46,353 nucleotides of DNA from Candidatus Geothermincola secundus. Its GTDB lineage: Bacteria > Actinomycetota > Geothermincolia > Geothermincolales > Geothermincolaceae. The DNA is taken from assembly GCA_015711755.1 (NCBI GenBank), contig JACVIY010000006.1, forward strand, positions 1-46,353, in the 5' to 3' direction. Below, one piece after another: positions 22,546 to 32,040 of this stretch. The translations under genes were made by a program, and so were the position numbers. The notes below the pieces were generated by a model, which did no database searches, was not told the origin of the DNA, and saw only the letters and a program-made list of their open reading frames with translations. Position 1 is the stretch's first letter. Each line of letters opens with the position of its first letter.

Positions 22546-25487
22546 CTCTGGTCCCCTTCCCGCGTGTCTCCGCGAGGCAGCGGGTTGCCGAAGACGACCC
22601 GGCCTTCCCTGCGGGCATTAAGGGCCTCCACCAGAAGCGTCGCGGCACGCATGTCGGTTATGCAGGGGATGCCGTAGCGGGCGGCGGCCGAACGGATGTA
22701 AAAGCCGTCGGAGCGGGGGCCTTTTCCTCGGGGGGTGTTCACGATGAGGTCCACTTCGCCGTTCTTGATGTAATCGAGGATGCTGGGGCGCCCCTCGCGC
22801 AGTTTTCTCACCTCGACCACTTCCATACCCCCGCGCCGCAGGGCCTCCGCGGTCCCTTCCGTGGCCAGGACGGTGAACCCCAGAGAGGCCATCTCCTTCA
22901 CCATCATCACAGCCGCCCGCTTGTCCCGGTTGGCCACGCTTATGAAGATGTTCCGCTTGCCCTGAAGAGCGTCCAGTTCGCTCGTGAACACCTTGGCGAA
23001 GGCTACCCCTAAGTCAGGCCCGGTCCCCGCCAGGGAGCCCAGGGATCGGCGTTCCGATACCGGCAGCAAGTCCTCCTCTCCCGCCCTCCGCGGCGAGAGG
23101 ACCGTCCTGCGTACGCCCATCAATCCTTCCGGCAGGCGCGGTTCCCGCCCCGGATCCACGAGCATCCCGCAGGCCGCCTTGATCCCCCACTCCTGCGCCG
23201 GCCATCCGCCCAGGAGGGCGATGAGGGGAAGGGTGGCCGAGGCGCCCAGATAGATCTCCTCCAGCCGGAGATCCCCTTCGCTGATGGCTATGCGCATCCT
23301 CAGGTTTCCGAGGATCCCCAGCTCCTCCGCCGTCCGCAGCGCGAATCCCTCGACCGCATCGACCTGTTCGGGAGTGAGGCCCAAGGGGGGTACCGAAATC
23401 ATGCAGTCGTCCGCGGCTATACCCGCGTCTTCCAGGTTCTGGGCCAAGCCCAAAAGCAAAGCCCCGCCGGGCAAGGCGACCACCTCCGCCAGTACCACCA
23501 CGGCATCCTCGTAGAGGGGCCGCATGGTCATCCTTCCCCCGTAAGGTTCCACTTTCTCGAGATAGAACGACCGCAGGTCCTCAGGGCCGTAGAGGATGGA
23601 GGTGCGCAACGCCTCTCGAGGGCCTCTGGTATAAGCCACGTGCGGGTAACCCACCTGCTGCGCCCATTCCAGCGCCCTCTCCAGGCTCTCCACCTCCTCC
23701 TCGGCGACTATCTGGGGGGCGCCCTCGATAAAGAGCCGCTGCTCCCTGAGGAAGGACGAGCGGAAGGAGAGTGGTCCCGGCGACAGTCCGGGCACCACGC
23801 ATCCCCGACCGCTGAGCTCGGATGTCAGCGAAAGGGAGGCCTCGCCTCCGTACTGGGTGAGGACCTCGCCTACTCCCCGCTCGTCTGCGAACTCCGTGAG
23901 TGCTTCGGCATCCAGAGCCCCCATAAACACCTCGAAGCCCAGGGAGCAGGACAACAGGGCCAGGAGCGGGTTCTCCCCGTAGAGCAGGGGCTCCTTGCCT
24001 GATCCGCGCAGCGCCAGCAGGGCGTTGACGGCGTTGATATCCGCCTCCGCACCCCGCCCGGGGTGATGCGGCTCCCCTCCCAGGAGCAGGACCCCGCCCT
24101 CTCTCGCTTCATCGGCCTTTTCCCCGCCGAAAGGCAGAGGGAAGACGCGGGGGGAACCGCTCTTCCCGCCGCCCCCCGACAGAATCGAGAACCATTCCGG
24201 CAGGCGGCGGGCGCAGCGGCCCAAACCTACCGTTGATCTCCACGCCCGACGCAGCTTGACCTCGGGTGGGAGCATGGTGAAGGCATCCCCCTCATCCGCG
24301 GGGAAGGGCCCTCCGCTTACATCGGCATCCGCGAGCAGGCCCCGCAACCGCTTGGAGGCCTCCTCCAGGTCCTTTCCCCAGGCCATCCACTCGCCGACCG
24401 ATGATCTCTCCATGTCCAGCAGGGAGTCCTCTTCGACTTCGGCCCCACCATGGAAGGGGAGGCGGACGGCCACATGCCCCACGCTTCCCCGAGAGATGGC
24501 GAGATCCTCTACCCCACGCCCCAGGGCGAGTAAAAGATCCGCCTCCGCTGCGTCGCAACCGCAGGCGAAAAGAACGAAAAGGGAGGATTGTCCGGGACCC
24601 GGATGGGCCTCGCTAACATAGATCTCCTCCAGGCGCGGGTGCACCAGGATCTCCAGTTCCAGCACGCCCCTGATGTCCAGGATGTCTGCCGTCTTCCCGG
24701 CCATCTCCTTTAAAAAGTACTCCAATTCCCCTCCCATGCTTCGGGGCGGGCTTATCCATAACGAATCGCCTCCGTGCATCCCCGCCGGCTCCAGCTGTTC
24801 GATTATCCCCAGCACCGCTTTCTCGCCCCGCTGGTCCCGCGCAACCAGGCAGGAGAACTCGCGCCAGCCACTCAGGTCCTCCTCCACCGTCACCTCGTGC
24901 ACCGGGCTGCGGCGCAGAGCGGCCATCAGCTTGCCCAGGTACTCCTCCCGGTTGCAGGCACGGGATGAGCCAAGGCCTCCCGCCGTATAATGCGGTCTGA
25001 TCACCAGGGGGAACCCGACCTTGCGCATCGCCTTGATGCCGTCCTCCAGGGACAGCGCCGAAGCGAAACGGGGGACGAAGAGATCGGCGTCCATGAGCAC
25101 TTCCTTGAACAGGGCGCGGTCCTGGGTGCGGTGGACGGCCTGTACGGACGGCCCCAACATGCGGCAACCGCATCGCTTGAGGATTCCGCTCTTGAAGAGC
25201 TCGGTGCTGAGCAGCATGCCCCGCAAGCCGGCCGAGTATCCGGCGATGCACGCGGGGCCCTCCCTTTCCAGCACCGCCTCCACGCTCTCAGCGGTCATCG
25301 GTTCCAGGAAGAAACGTGAGCAGGTGCCGGGGATGGTCAAAAGCGAGGTCTCGCTGGAATCCAGGCCGAGGATCGTAAACCCTTCTCGCGAGAGCACGTC
25401 GGCGGTACGCCAAGCGGAATAGGCGGCACCGGTGCCGCACTCCGGCGTGAGAGGCCCCGCTCCCAGGACCAGGACTTTGTCGCTCAA
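22542..25487 (-). CDS. Divergent CarB-like protein (carbamoyl-phosphate synthase large-subunit paralogue, probably inactive)
   Basis: Intact 981-residue protein with the CarB domain order: first preATP-grasp/ATP-grasp half (1-395), a short linker where the oligomerisation domain should be (395-462, about half the usual size), second half (463-842), and a C-terminal MGS-like allosteric domain (843-960). The first half keeps several nucleotide-site residues (IRPHYTAGG, SGWRE, AGMHGGDS), but the metal-site motif EMNPR has become EAHPG. The second half, which makes carbamoyl phosphate, has lost its ATP-grasp arginine, glycine loop, histidine and EVNPR motif (QNLEDAGIAADDC and LEEIYLGAS stand in). 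The MGS domain (KRNIFISVANRDKR, ATEGTAEAL, NTPRGKGPRSD) is well kept. TTG 25487 follows GGGAGG; the end overlaps pyrK. No carA lies nearby. A regulatory role is inferred. Confidence 0.85.
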   Translation of the reverse strand: MSDKVLVLGAGPLTPECGTGAAYSAWRTADVLSREGFTILGLDSSETSLLTIPGTCSRFFLEPMTAESVEAVLEREGPACIAGYSAGLRGMLLSTELFKSGILKRCGCRMLGPSVQAVHRTQDRALFKEVLMDADLFVPRFASALSLEDGIKAMRKVGFPLVIRPHYTAGGLGSSRACNREEYLGKLMAALRRSPVHEVTVEEDLSGWREFSCLVARDQRGEKAVLGIIEQLEPAGMHGGDSLWISPPRSMGGELEYFLKEMAGKTADILDIRGVLELEILVHPRLEEIYVSEAHPGPGQSSLFVLFACGCDAAEADLLLALGRGVEDLAISRGSVGHVAVRLPFHGGAEVEEDSLLDMERSSVGEWMAWGKDLEEASKRLRGLLADADVSGGPFPADEGDAFTMLPPEVKLRRAWRSTVGLGRCARRLPEWFSILSGGGGKSGSPRVFPLPFGGEKADEAREGGVLLLGGEPHHPGRGAEADINAVNALLALRGSGKEPLLYGENPLLALLSCSLGFEVFMGALDAEALTEFADERGVGEVLTQYGGEASLSLTSELSGRGCVVPGLSPGPLSFRSSFLREQRLFIEGAPQIVAEEEVESLERALEWAQQVGYPHVAYTRGPREALRTSILYGPEDLRSFYLEKVEPYGGRMTMRPLYEDAVVVLAEVVALPGGALLLGLAQNLEDAGIAADDCMISVPPLGLTPEQVDAVEGFALRTAEELGILGNLRMRIAISEGDLRLEEIYLGASATLPLIALLGGWPAQEWGIKAACGMLVDPGREPRLPEGLMGVRRTVLSPRRAGEEDLLPVSERRSLGSLAGTGPDLGVAFAKVFTSELDALQGKRNIFISVANRDKRAAVMMVKEMASLGFTVLATEGTAEALRRGGMEVVEVRKLREGRPSILDYIKNGEVDLIVNTPRGKGPRSDGFYIRSAAARYGIPCITDMRAATLLVEALNARREGRVVFGNPLPRGDTREGDQR

Positions 25488-25529
25488 TTGACATCCTCCC
25501 TTACCGGCCCGGGCACCGCCGCCCGGGTC

Positions 25530-26948
25530 TCAGACATCATCCGCGTCGGCGCCGGGGGCGCCGCATCCAATATCGGCCACCGACCCGCACGCCCGACCGC
25601 GACCCATACGCGCTTCTCCGATACTGCCGGACAACCTGGAGCCGGGCGGGAAGAAGAGTTTGCCGTCCTTCACCGTCAGCTCCACCTTCCCCTTCAATCT
25701 CATCCCGTCAAAAGGGCAGTTGCGGCTGAAGGAAAGGAAATCGTCAGCGTCCACCACCCTCTCCGCCTCGGGGTCGAAGGCCACCAGATCGGCCCGAGCT
25801 CCCTTCTTTATCCCCTCTCCGTAGAGACGGGGGTCCAGCCCGAGGGCCCGTGCCGGCCCGGCGGTCAGCCGTTCCACCAAGGCGAAAACGTCCAACGACC
25901 CGCTTTCCAGCAGAGCCGTGCAGCAAGCGGAAAAAGCCGACTCCAACCCGATCATCCCGAAGGGCGCCCTCTCGAACTCCACCTCCTTCTCCTCGAGGGA
26001 ATGGGGGGCATGATCGGTGGCTACCGCGTCGATAACGCCGTCGGCCAAGGCGCGGCGCAGGGCCTCGCGGTCCTCCCGGCTCCCCAGGGGCGGGTTGACC
26101 TTGAAGCGGGGGTCGAGCCCATCCACATCCTCATCGGTGAAGAAGAGGTGGTGGGGCGTCACCTCGGCGGTCACCCGCACGCCGCGCTCCCTGGCCGCCC
26201 GCAGCATCTCCACGGAGCGGGCGCTGGACAGATGGGCTAAGTGGATGCGGCTCCCGGTGTGTTCGGCCAGCAGAAGGTCCCGCGCCACCATCACCTCTTC
26301 CGCCATGGAGGGATAGCCGCGCAGGCCCAGGCGGAAACTGCAGGGCCCCTCCCGAACCTGGCCACCCGAGGAGAGCGCGTGGTCCTCGCAGTGATCGATG
26401 ATCAGGCCGTCGAACCGCCTGGCGTACTCCAGGGCGCGCCGCATGACCCCCGCGTCCTGAACGCAGCAGCCGTCATCGGAGAAGGCCACCACCCTTCCGG
26501 CTGAGGAACGCATGCGGTCCATCTCCACCATCCTTCCGCCTTTCCTGCCCACGGTGATGGCCCCCACGCAGAAGACATCGGCCCCCGTCCCCTCGGACGC
26601 CCTGGCGGCGATCTCCTCCGCCACGGCGGCGCAGTCCACGGGCGGATCGGTGTTGGGCATGCAGCAAACGGCGGTGAAGCCGCCGGACAGTGCCGCCAGC
26701 CTTCCCGATGCCAGGGTCTCCTCATCCTCCCTTCCCGGCTCCCTCAAGTGCACGTGCATGTCCAGCCAACCGGGGGAGAGATAGAGCCCCGACAAGTCCA
26801 GGGCGAAAACTTCCGCGCACTCTATCCCCTCCCCTATCTCCGCTATGCGCTTTCCTGATATAAGGATGTCCAGGGTCTCTCCCCTCAGACCGCTGAAGGG
26901 ACAGATGAGTTTGGCCCCCCTCAGGAGGATCCTATCCCGATTCGGCAT
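25530..26948 (-). CDS. pyrC: Dihydroorotase
   Basis: Zinc amidohydrolase closing carbamoyl aspartate to dihydroorotate. The metal-binding motif DMHVHLREPG is near residue 62, with further ligands in IDHCEDHAL, HLAHLSSARS, VTPHHLFF and the catalytic VATDHAPHS. The 472-residue length is slightly long; the last 35 residues are Gly/Arg-rich and not conserved. ATG at 26948 follows GGAGG and overlaps the pyrB stop by 17 bp. It is the class I type found next to PyrB in Actinobacteria and Firmicutes. Confidence 0.94.
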   Translation of the reverse strand: MPNRDRILLRGAKLICPFSGLRGETLDILISGKRIAEIGEGIECAEVFALDLSGLYLSPGWLDMHVHLREPGREDEETLASGRLAALSGGFTAVCCMPNTDPPVDCAAVAEEIAARASEGTGADVFCVGAITVGRKGGRMVEMDRMRSSAGRVVAFSDDGCCVQDAGVMRRALEYARRFDGLIIDHCEDHALSSGGQVREGPCSFRLGLRGYPSMAEEVMVARDLLLAEHTGSRIHLAHLSSARSVEMLRAARERGVRVTAEVTPHHLFFTDEDVDGLDPRFKVNPPLGSREDREALRRALADGVIDAVATDHAPHSLEEKEVEFERAPFGMIGLESAFSACCTALLESGSLDVFALVERLTAGPARALGLDPRLYGEGIKKGARADLVAFDPEAERVVDADDFLSFSRNCPFDGMRLKGKVELTVKDGKLFFPPGSRLSGSIGEARMGRGRACGSVADIGCGAPGADADDV

Positions 26949-27885
26949 CTCCGCCCTCCTTTCCCCCCAGGGCCATGAAGAGCACGGCCATGCGCACCGC
27001 CAGGCCGCTGGTCACCTGATCCAGCATGACTGCACGCGGGCCGTCGGCCACCTCCGCCGATATCTCCACGCCCCGGTTGATGGGCCCGGGGTGCATCACC
27101 AAGGCATGCGGCCGAGCCCTCCCCAGCCTGCGCGCGTCCATCTGGTAAGCAGCGGCATATTCCCTGAGGGAGGGTATGAGCCCCTCTTCCTGCCTCTCCG
27201 TCTGCAGTCTAAGCAGATAGAAGACATCGCAGTCCTCCAGCACGTCCTCCAGCACGTAAGAAAAACGCGTCTCCGGGGGCAATCCCGCGGGCATCAGGGT
27301 GGGGGGTGCCACCAAGACCACTTCGGCCCCCAACATGGTGAAGGCCTTGATGCAGGAGCGGGCCACCCTCGAGTGCATGATGTCCCCTACGATCGCGATC
27401 CTCTTGTCCTGGAGGCAGCCGATCCTGCGGATGAGCGCGTAACAGTCCAGCAGGGCCTGAGTGGGATGGGCGTGCATGCCGTCGCCGGCGTTTATCACCG
27501 CCGCGTCGGTCCAGCCATCGATGACCCCGGGGGCGCCGGAGCAGGGATGCCGCACCACCAAGGCGTCCACTCCCATGGCCTGCAGAGTGAGGACGGTGTC
27601 CTTGAGGGCCTCCCCCTTGACCACGCTGGAAGCGGCCGCCGCGAAGTTGACGACATCCGCGGAAAGGCGTTTGGCGGCGAGCTCGAAGGATATGCGGGTT
27701 CGGGTGGACGGCTCGAAGAAGAGATTGACCACGGTTCGGCCTCGCAGGGCCGGGACCTTTTTCACCGCTCGGCGCGAGACCTCCTCGAAGGAGCGGGCGG
27801 TGTCCAGGAGCCAATGGACTTCAGCCGGAGTGAGCTGATCCACGTCGATGAGACTGCGCCCCCTGCGTGCCGCTGCCGCATCCAA
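26932..27885 (-). CDS. pyrB: Aspartate carbamoyltransferase catalytic subunit
   Basis: Condenses carbamoyl phosphate with aspartate. The carbamoyl-phosphate loop FEPSTRTRISFE is near residue 55; the domain-interface motif HPTQALLDCYA and the aspartate-binding HPGPINRGVE are present. The 317-residue length is normal. The start is TTG at 27885, one base after the pyrR stop, with a GGGGGG site. No regulatory subunit (pyrI) is seen, as expected for this class. Its carbamoyl phosphate must come from a CPS encoded elsewhere if the adjacent CarB-like protein is inactive. Confidence 0.95.
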   Translation of the reverse strand: MDAAAARRGRSLIDVDQLTPAEVHWLLDTARSFEEVSRRAVKKVPALRGRTVVNLFFEPSTRTRISFELAAKRLSADVVNFAAAASSVVKGEALKDTVLTLQAMGVDALVVRHPCSGAPGVIDGWTDAAVINAGDGMHAHPTQALLDCYALIRRIGCLQDKRIAIVGDIMHSRVARSCIKAFTMLGAEVVLVAPPTLMPAGLPPETRFSYVLEDVLEDCDVFYLLRLQTERQEEGLIPSLREYAAAYQMDARRLGRARPHALVMHPGPINRGVEISAEVADGPRAVMLDQVTSGLAVRMAVLFMALGGKEGGDAESG

Positions 27886-27886
27886 C

Positions 27887-28453
<567 letters not shown>

Positions 28454-28545
28454 TTAAACATCCCGCCACGGACAAAAGTTCGGCGCCCTGGATCGCCGCT
28501 TTTTCCTTGACGCCGCACCCCATGGCCCCGCGGCCCCCGCCGCGC

Positions 28546-28578
28546 ATAAAGAAATGCCCGCCGCTCAGCGGCAGGCAT
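28546..28578 (-). terminator. Attenuator terminator in the pyr leader
   Basis: On the minus strand an 11-bp hairpin (ATGCCTGCCGC / GCGGCGGGCAT, loop TGA, 28578-28554) is followed by TTCTTTAT. It lies between the PyrR-binding site and pyrR, where UMP-dependent termination would act. Confidence 0.8.
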
Positions 28579-28600
28579 CAGGACCCTCATGATCACCATC

Positions 28601-28623
28601 AACCTTCCCAGCCTCACCGGACT
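28601..28623 (-). promoter_or_regulatory. PyrR-binding loop (anti-antiterminator) in the pyr leader
   Basis: The minus-strand RNA contains AGUCCGGUGAGGCU at 28623-28610, a perfect match to the PyrR-binding consensus ARUCCNGNGAGGYU. It is framed by CCUUU and GGAAGG arms that can pair as a hairpin. It sits just upstream of the terminator hairpin, so PyrR binding would favour termination when UMP is high. Confidence 0.85.
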
Positions 28624-28645
28624 GCTTTAAAGGCCTTACGTATTG

Positions 28646-28675
28646 ATTATAACGATAACCCTCGAGGCGGCGCAA
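28646..28675 (-). promoter_or_regulatory. Promoter of the pyr operon
   Basis: On the minus strand TTGCGC (28675-28670) and a perfect TATAAT (28651-28646) are 18 bp apart. Transcription would start near 28639, giving a leader of about 200 nt that contains the PyrR site and the terminator. The region 28676-28851 between this promoter and the divergent gene shows nothing else. Confidence 0.7.
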
Positions 28676-28851
28676 GCGACCGCATGCCCTCCGCTACGGA
28701 ACGGCGGATCCCGGAGCGAGACCGCCTTTTGCGATGAAGACCCAGATCCCAGATCAAGGCCCGGGCCGCCTGAGCGGATCCGACGCGGCAGCCATAGAGG
28801 TCCTCGGCTAAACCACCGCCAGAAGGCCTTTTACCGCTTGCCTGAAAAGGT

Positions 28852-28857
28852 TATAAT
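28852..28857 (+). promoter_or_regulatory. Candidate -10 box for the 28908 gene
   Basis: TATAAT at 28852-28857 lies 50 bp before the TTG start at 28908. A weak -35 (TTTTAC) is 17 bp upstream. It is divergent from the pyr promoter. Confidence 0.45.
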
Positions 28858-28907
28858 CATGCCCGGCGCGTTGGAAAGTCCTTTGAGAAAAGGGAGGAGG
28901 GGCCGCC

Positions 28908-29237
28908 TTGACCTTTAAATGGGGACTGATGCTCATCGCCGCGGGAGGCGTCTGCCTGTGGTTCCTCGCGTTCGTCTTCATGCTCAGGAGCGGTTATCAC
29001 ATATACCGCACCGGACGCTACGCCTGGAAGGATCTGTCGCCCTGGATAAACCGCTTCCGCGAGATGGCGGAGAAGGCACGTTCCCTGGCGGAGAGCATCG
29101 GCAGGCGCGGCGAGAGCATCGCCGCGGAGGGCGAGGAGATCAAGGCCGCCCTGGCGGAGATGGCCGACGTGGCCGAGGAGATACGCAGCCATCCCTATGT
29201 GAGAGCGGCCCGCATAGCCGGAAAGATAGCGGGCTGA
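28908..29237 (+). CDS. Small membrane protein of unknown function, 109 aa
   Basis: Family not recognised. One N-terminal transmembrane helix (about residues 4-27: GLMLIAAGGVCLWFLAFVFML) is followed by a charged, alanine- and glutamate-rich helical segment (residues 45-95), which looks like a coiled coil in the cytoplasm. TTG at 28908 is used because GGGAGGAGG lies seven bases upstream; no ATG nearby fits. It is followed 48 bp later by another unknown gene on the same strand, probably co-transcribed. Its layout resembles small envelope-associated coiled-coil proteins, but no function can be given. Confidence 0.7.
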   Translation: MTFKWGLMLIAAGGVCLWFLAFVFMLRSGYHIYRTGRYAWKDLSPWINRFREMAEKARSLAESIGRRGESIAAEGEEIKAALAEMADVAEEIRSHPYVRAARIAGKIAG

Positions 29238-29285
29238 CCCGATTTCCTTCAGTTTCGCGGCTCATCTCCCGAAAGATGATGTGAT

Positions 29286-29795
29286 ATGGATATCGTGGAA
29301 GACGCAGCAAGAGAAGACAGTTCGAGGAAGGCAAGGCCGCGCAGCTTCTTCACCCGTAAGATCGAGGGCAAGCTGCGGGAAAAGGGGCTGGAGATGCCCC
29401 AACAGATACTTTCCTTCATGGACCGGCCCTTCGATACCTTCAGCGAGGAAGACAAGCTATTTTATGAGGAGAAGGTCAAGACGCTTTTCGACCAGTTCAG
29501 CGAGCTGCTCTTGGAGGTGTTCGATCAGATAGGGAGGCCGGAAGAAGGGTGGGAAGAGTCCACCAAGCTGATGCCGGACTGCCCCGCCAAAGTGGTGGCC
29601 ATGCTGGCCCTTTACCGCTTCCGCCGTCAGGCGGGGGTTCCGGATGATCCCCTGAACGTGCTGGACCAGCCCCCGGATGTGCCTCCTCCACCCCGCAGCC
29701 AGCCCGCACCTGGGCCTCAGGCGGCGAGGAAGGTCATCAAACCCACGACGGGACCGCAGCCCAAGAGCAAATGGTGGGAGAAGAAGATATTCTGA
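29286..29795 (+). CDS. Hypothetical soluble protein, 169 aa
   Basis: Family not recognised. Residues 1-120 are charged and helical (FFTRKIEGKLREKGLEMPQQIL, FYEEKVKTLFDQFSELLLEVF), followed by a disordered proline-rich stretch (near 125-150: PPDVPPPPRS and PAPGPQ) and a conserved-looking basic/aromatic tail SKWWEKKIF. Such a short terminal peptide after a flexible linker may be a docking motif; this is inference. ATG at 29286 lies 48 bp after the membrane protein gene. It converges on clpX, with a 189-bp gap (29796-29984) in which I see no gene. Confidence 0.65.
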   Translation: MDIVEDAAREDSSRKARPRSFFTRKIEGKLREKGLEMPQQILSFMDRPFDTFSEEDKLFYEEKVKTLFDQFSELLLEVFDQIGRPEEGWEESTKLMPDCPAKVVAMLALYRFRRQAGVPDDPLNVLDQPPDVPPPPRSQPAPGPQAARKVIKPTTGPQPKSKWWEKKIF

Positions 29796-29984
29796 GGGCT
29801 TCTGGCCCAGAGCACAGAATGTGACATAGCGGCTTCTCGCGCCGACGCTGGCGGTACTCCGCTGAGACGGCGAAAACGTGGGTGGTTGAGGGGGTTTTAC
29901 TCCGCCTCGATGATTCCCCCGCCCAGACTTGCCCGGCGACTGTGCCGAGGCGAAAAAAGTGAGGAGTGAAGGTTTGACCCCGCA

Positions 29985-31253
29985 TCAGGCGGACTCCTCA
30001 CCTTCCTCGGAGCGGGGGCCGTGGGAGGTGATCAGGGTGGGCTCGGCTCCCTTCTCCACGGTGTCCTTGGTCACCACGCACTTCACGATATCGGAGCGCG
30101 AGGGGAGCTCGTACATCACCTCCAGCAGCGCTTCCTCCATGATGGCCCGCAGGCCCCTCGCCCCGGTCGCCCGCTTCATCGCCTGCCGGGCGATGGCGCG
30201 CAGGGCCCCGTCGGTGAACTTCAGCTCCACCCCATCGAACTCGAAGAATTTCTTGTACTGCTTTACCAGGGCGTTCTTGGGCTCGGTGAGAATCCTCACC
30301 AGGTCAGCCTCGCTGAGGCCGTGGAAAGCCGCTATGACCGGGAGCCGACCGACGAACTCGGGGATGAGCCCGTATTTGAGGAGATCCTCCGGCATGACCT
30401 GCTCCAGGATCTCCCCGATCTCCCGCTCCTCCGCCTTGCGGATATCCGCCCCGAACCCCACGCCCTTGCGCCCGATGCGGTTCTCCACGATCTTCTCCAG
30501 TCCGGCGAAGGCGCCTCCGCAGATGAAGAGGATGTTGGTCGTGTTTATCTGGATGAACTCCTGATGGGGATGCTTGCGCCCGCCCTGAGGCGGGACGCTG
30601 GCCACCGTGCCCTCCAGTATCTTCAGCAGGGCCTGCTGCACCCCCTCGCCGGAGACATCCCGGGTTATGGAAGGGTTCTCCGACTTGCGGGCGATCTTAT
30701 CCACCTCGTCTATGTAGATGATGCCGGTCTCCGCCTTCTTCACATCGTAGTCGGCGGCCTGGATTATCTTCAGCAGGATGTTCTCCACATCCTCGCCCAC
30801 GTAGCCGGCTTCGGTGAGGGTGGTGGCGTCGGCGATGCAGAAAGGCACGTTGAGCAGGCGAGCCAGGGTCTGGGCCAGAAGCGTCTTTCCGCTCCCCGTG
30901 GGCCCGATGAGGATTATGTTGCTCTTCTGCAGCTCCACGTCGCTGCTGGCGTACGATCCCACCTGGATGCGCTTGTAGTGGTTGTAGACGGCCACCGACA
31001 GTATCTTCTTGGCCCTCTCCTGGCCGATGACGTAATCGTTGAGGAACTCGTAGATCTCTTGGGGTTTGGGGAGGTCCTCCAGCTTGAGGTCCGAGGCCTC
31101 GGTGAGCTCCTCGTCGATTATCTCGTTGCAGAGGTCTATGCACTCATCGCATATGTAGACCCCAGGCCCGGCTATTAGCTTCTTCACCTGCCGCTGGCTC
31201 TTTCCGCAGAAAGAACACTTGAGCAGGTCGCTTCCCTCGCTGAACTTCGCCAA
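29985..31253 (-). CDS. clpX: ClpX, ATP-dependent unfoldase of the ClpXP protease
   Basis: AAA+ chaperone that recognises, unfolds and feeds substrates to ClpP. The N-terminal zinc domain has four cysteines (CSFCGKSQ and CDECIDLC). Walker A is [15 protein letters not shown], Walker B is IIYIDEVDK, and the [23 protein letters not shown] segment is typical. The ClpP-docking IGF-type loop is not obvious as such ([11 protein letters not shown] lies at that place and contains VGF). The 422 residues are normal. The start is TTG at 31253, 10 bases after GGAGAGGAG. It lies 96 bp after clpP and is probably co-transcribed. Confidence 0.96.
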   Translation of the reverse strand: MAKFSEGSDLLKCSFCGKSQRQVKKLIAGPGVYICDECIDLCNEIIDEELTEASDLKLEDLPKPQEIYEFLNDYVIGQERAKKILSVAVYNHYKRIQVGSYASSDVELQKSNIILIGPTGSGKTLLAQTLARLLNVPFCIADATTLTEAGYVGEDVENILLKIIQAADYDVKKAETGIIYIDEVDKIARKSENPSITRDVSGEGVQQALLKILEGTVASVPPQGGRKHPHQEFIQINTTNILFICGGAFAGLEKIVENRIGRKGVGFGADIRKAEEREIGEILEQVMPEDLLKYGLIPEFVGRLPVIAAFHGLSEADLVRILTEPKNALVKQYKKFFEFDGVELKFTDGALRAIARQAMKRATGARGLRAIMEEALLEVMYELPSRSDIVKCVVTKDTVEKGAEPTLITSHGPRSEEGEESA

Positions 31254-31349
31254 TCTTCACGCACTCCTCTCCGGGGATTTCCCCGCCCCCTACGTTATCC
31301 AATCATATCTTATCGGCCGCGGAGGCCCCAGACTACACTTGAGCCCCGC

Positions 31350-31958
31350 TCACTTGTTCTCTTTTAGCTTCTTGGAGGTTATCACCCCATCGATCACCCC
31401 GTATTCAACCGCCTCATCGGCCGTCATGATGAAATCGCGGTCGGTGTCGGCCTTGATCTTATCCAGCGGCTGCCCCGTATGCTTGGCCAGTATCTCGTCG
31501 AGCAGCTGGCGCAGCCTGAGTATCTCCTGGGCGTGGATGCTGATATCCGCCGCCTGGCCGCTGGCGCCGCCCGAGGGCTGATGCAGGAGAACGCGGGCGT
31601 GAGGCAGAGCCAGGCGCTTCCCCTTGGCGCCCCCGGCCAGCAGCAGCGCCGCTCCAGAAGCAGCCTGGCCGATGCAGGTGGTGGACACGTCGCACTTGAT
31701 GTACTGCATGGTGTCGTATATGGCCAGGGTGGAGGTGACGATGCCGCCCGGGCTGTTTATATAGAGATTGATGTCTTTGTCGGGATCCTCCGATTCCAGG
31801 TGCAGCAGCTGGGCCATCACCAGGTTGGCCACATGATCGTCTATCTCCGTCCCCAGGAAGATGATGCGGTCCTTGAGCAGCCGCGAGTAGATGTCGAAGG
31901 AGCGCTCTCCCCTGCTGGTCTGTTCGATAACTATGGGTATCAGCTGGCTTCTTATCAT
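31350..31958 (-). CDS. clpP: ClpP protease subunit
   Basis: Serine peptidase of the ClpXP barrel. The catalytic triad can be read: Ser in [11 protein letters not shown], His in [13 protein letters not shown] and Asp in DTDRDFIM. The N-terminus [30 protein letters not shown] is typical of mature-type ClpP. The 202-residue length is normal. ATG at 31958 follows AAAGGAGAA. A consensus promoter lies just upstream, in the 82-bp AT-rich gap after tig. Confidence 0.96.
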   Translation of the reverse strand: MIRSQLIPIVIEQTSRGERSFDIYSRLLKDRIIFLGTEIDDHVANLVMAQLLHLESEDPDKDINLYINSPGGIVTSTLAIYDTMQYIKCDVSTTCIGQAASGAALLLAGGAKGKRLALPHARVLLHQPSGGASGQAADISIHAQEILRLRQLLDEILAKHTGQPLDKIKADTDRDFIMTADEAVEYGVIDGVITSKKLKENK

Positions 31959-31989
31959 GGCCTTCTCCTTTAGCCGTCACATATCCATC

Positions 31990-32017
31990 ATTATATTACA
32001 ATAATTTAATATTTCAA
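31990..32017 (-). promoter_or_regulatory. Promoter of clpP-clpX
   Basis: On the minus strand TTGAAA (32017-32012) and TATAAT (31995-31990) are 16 bp apart in a strikingly AT-rich 70-bp gap, about 32 bp before the clpP start. Confidence 0.7.
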
Positions 32018-32040
32018 CTGTTTTTTACTAACATAACAGA

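Noticed and set aside
22542-25487. Annotation as an ordinary carB
   Set aside because: The second ATP-grasp lacks the key residues, the oligomerisation domain is short, and no carA is adjacent.
29737-29985. An 82-codon minus-strand frame beginning at the clpX stop (TGATG overlap)
   Set aside because: It has no ribosome binding site, an unusual composition, overlaps the end of a better plus-strand gene, and shows no recognisable motif.
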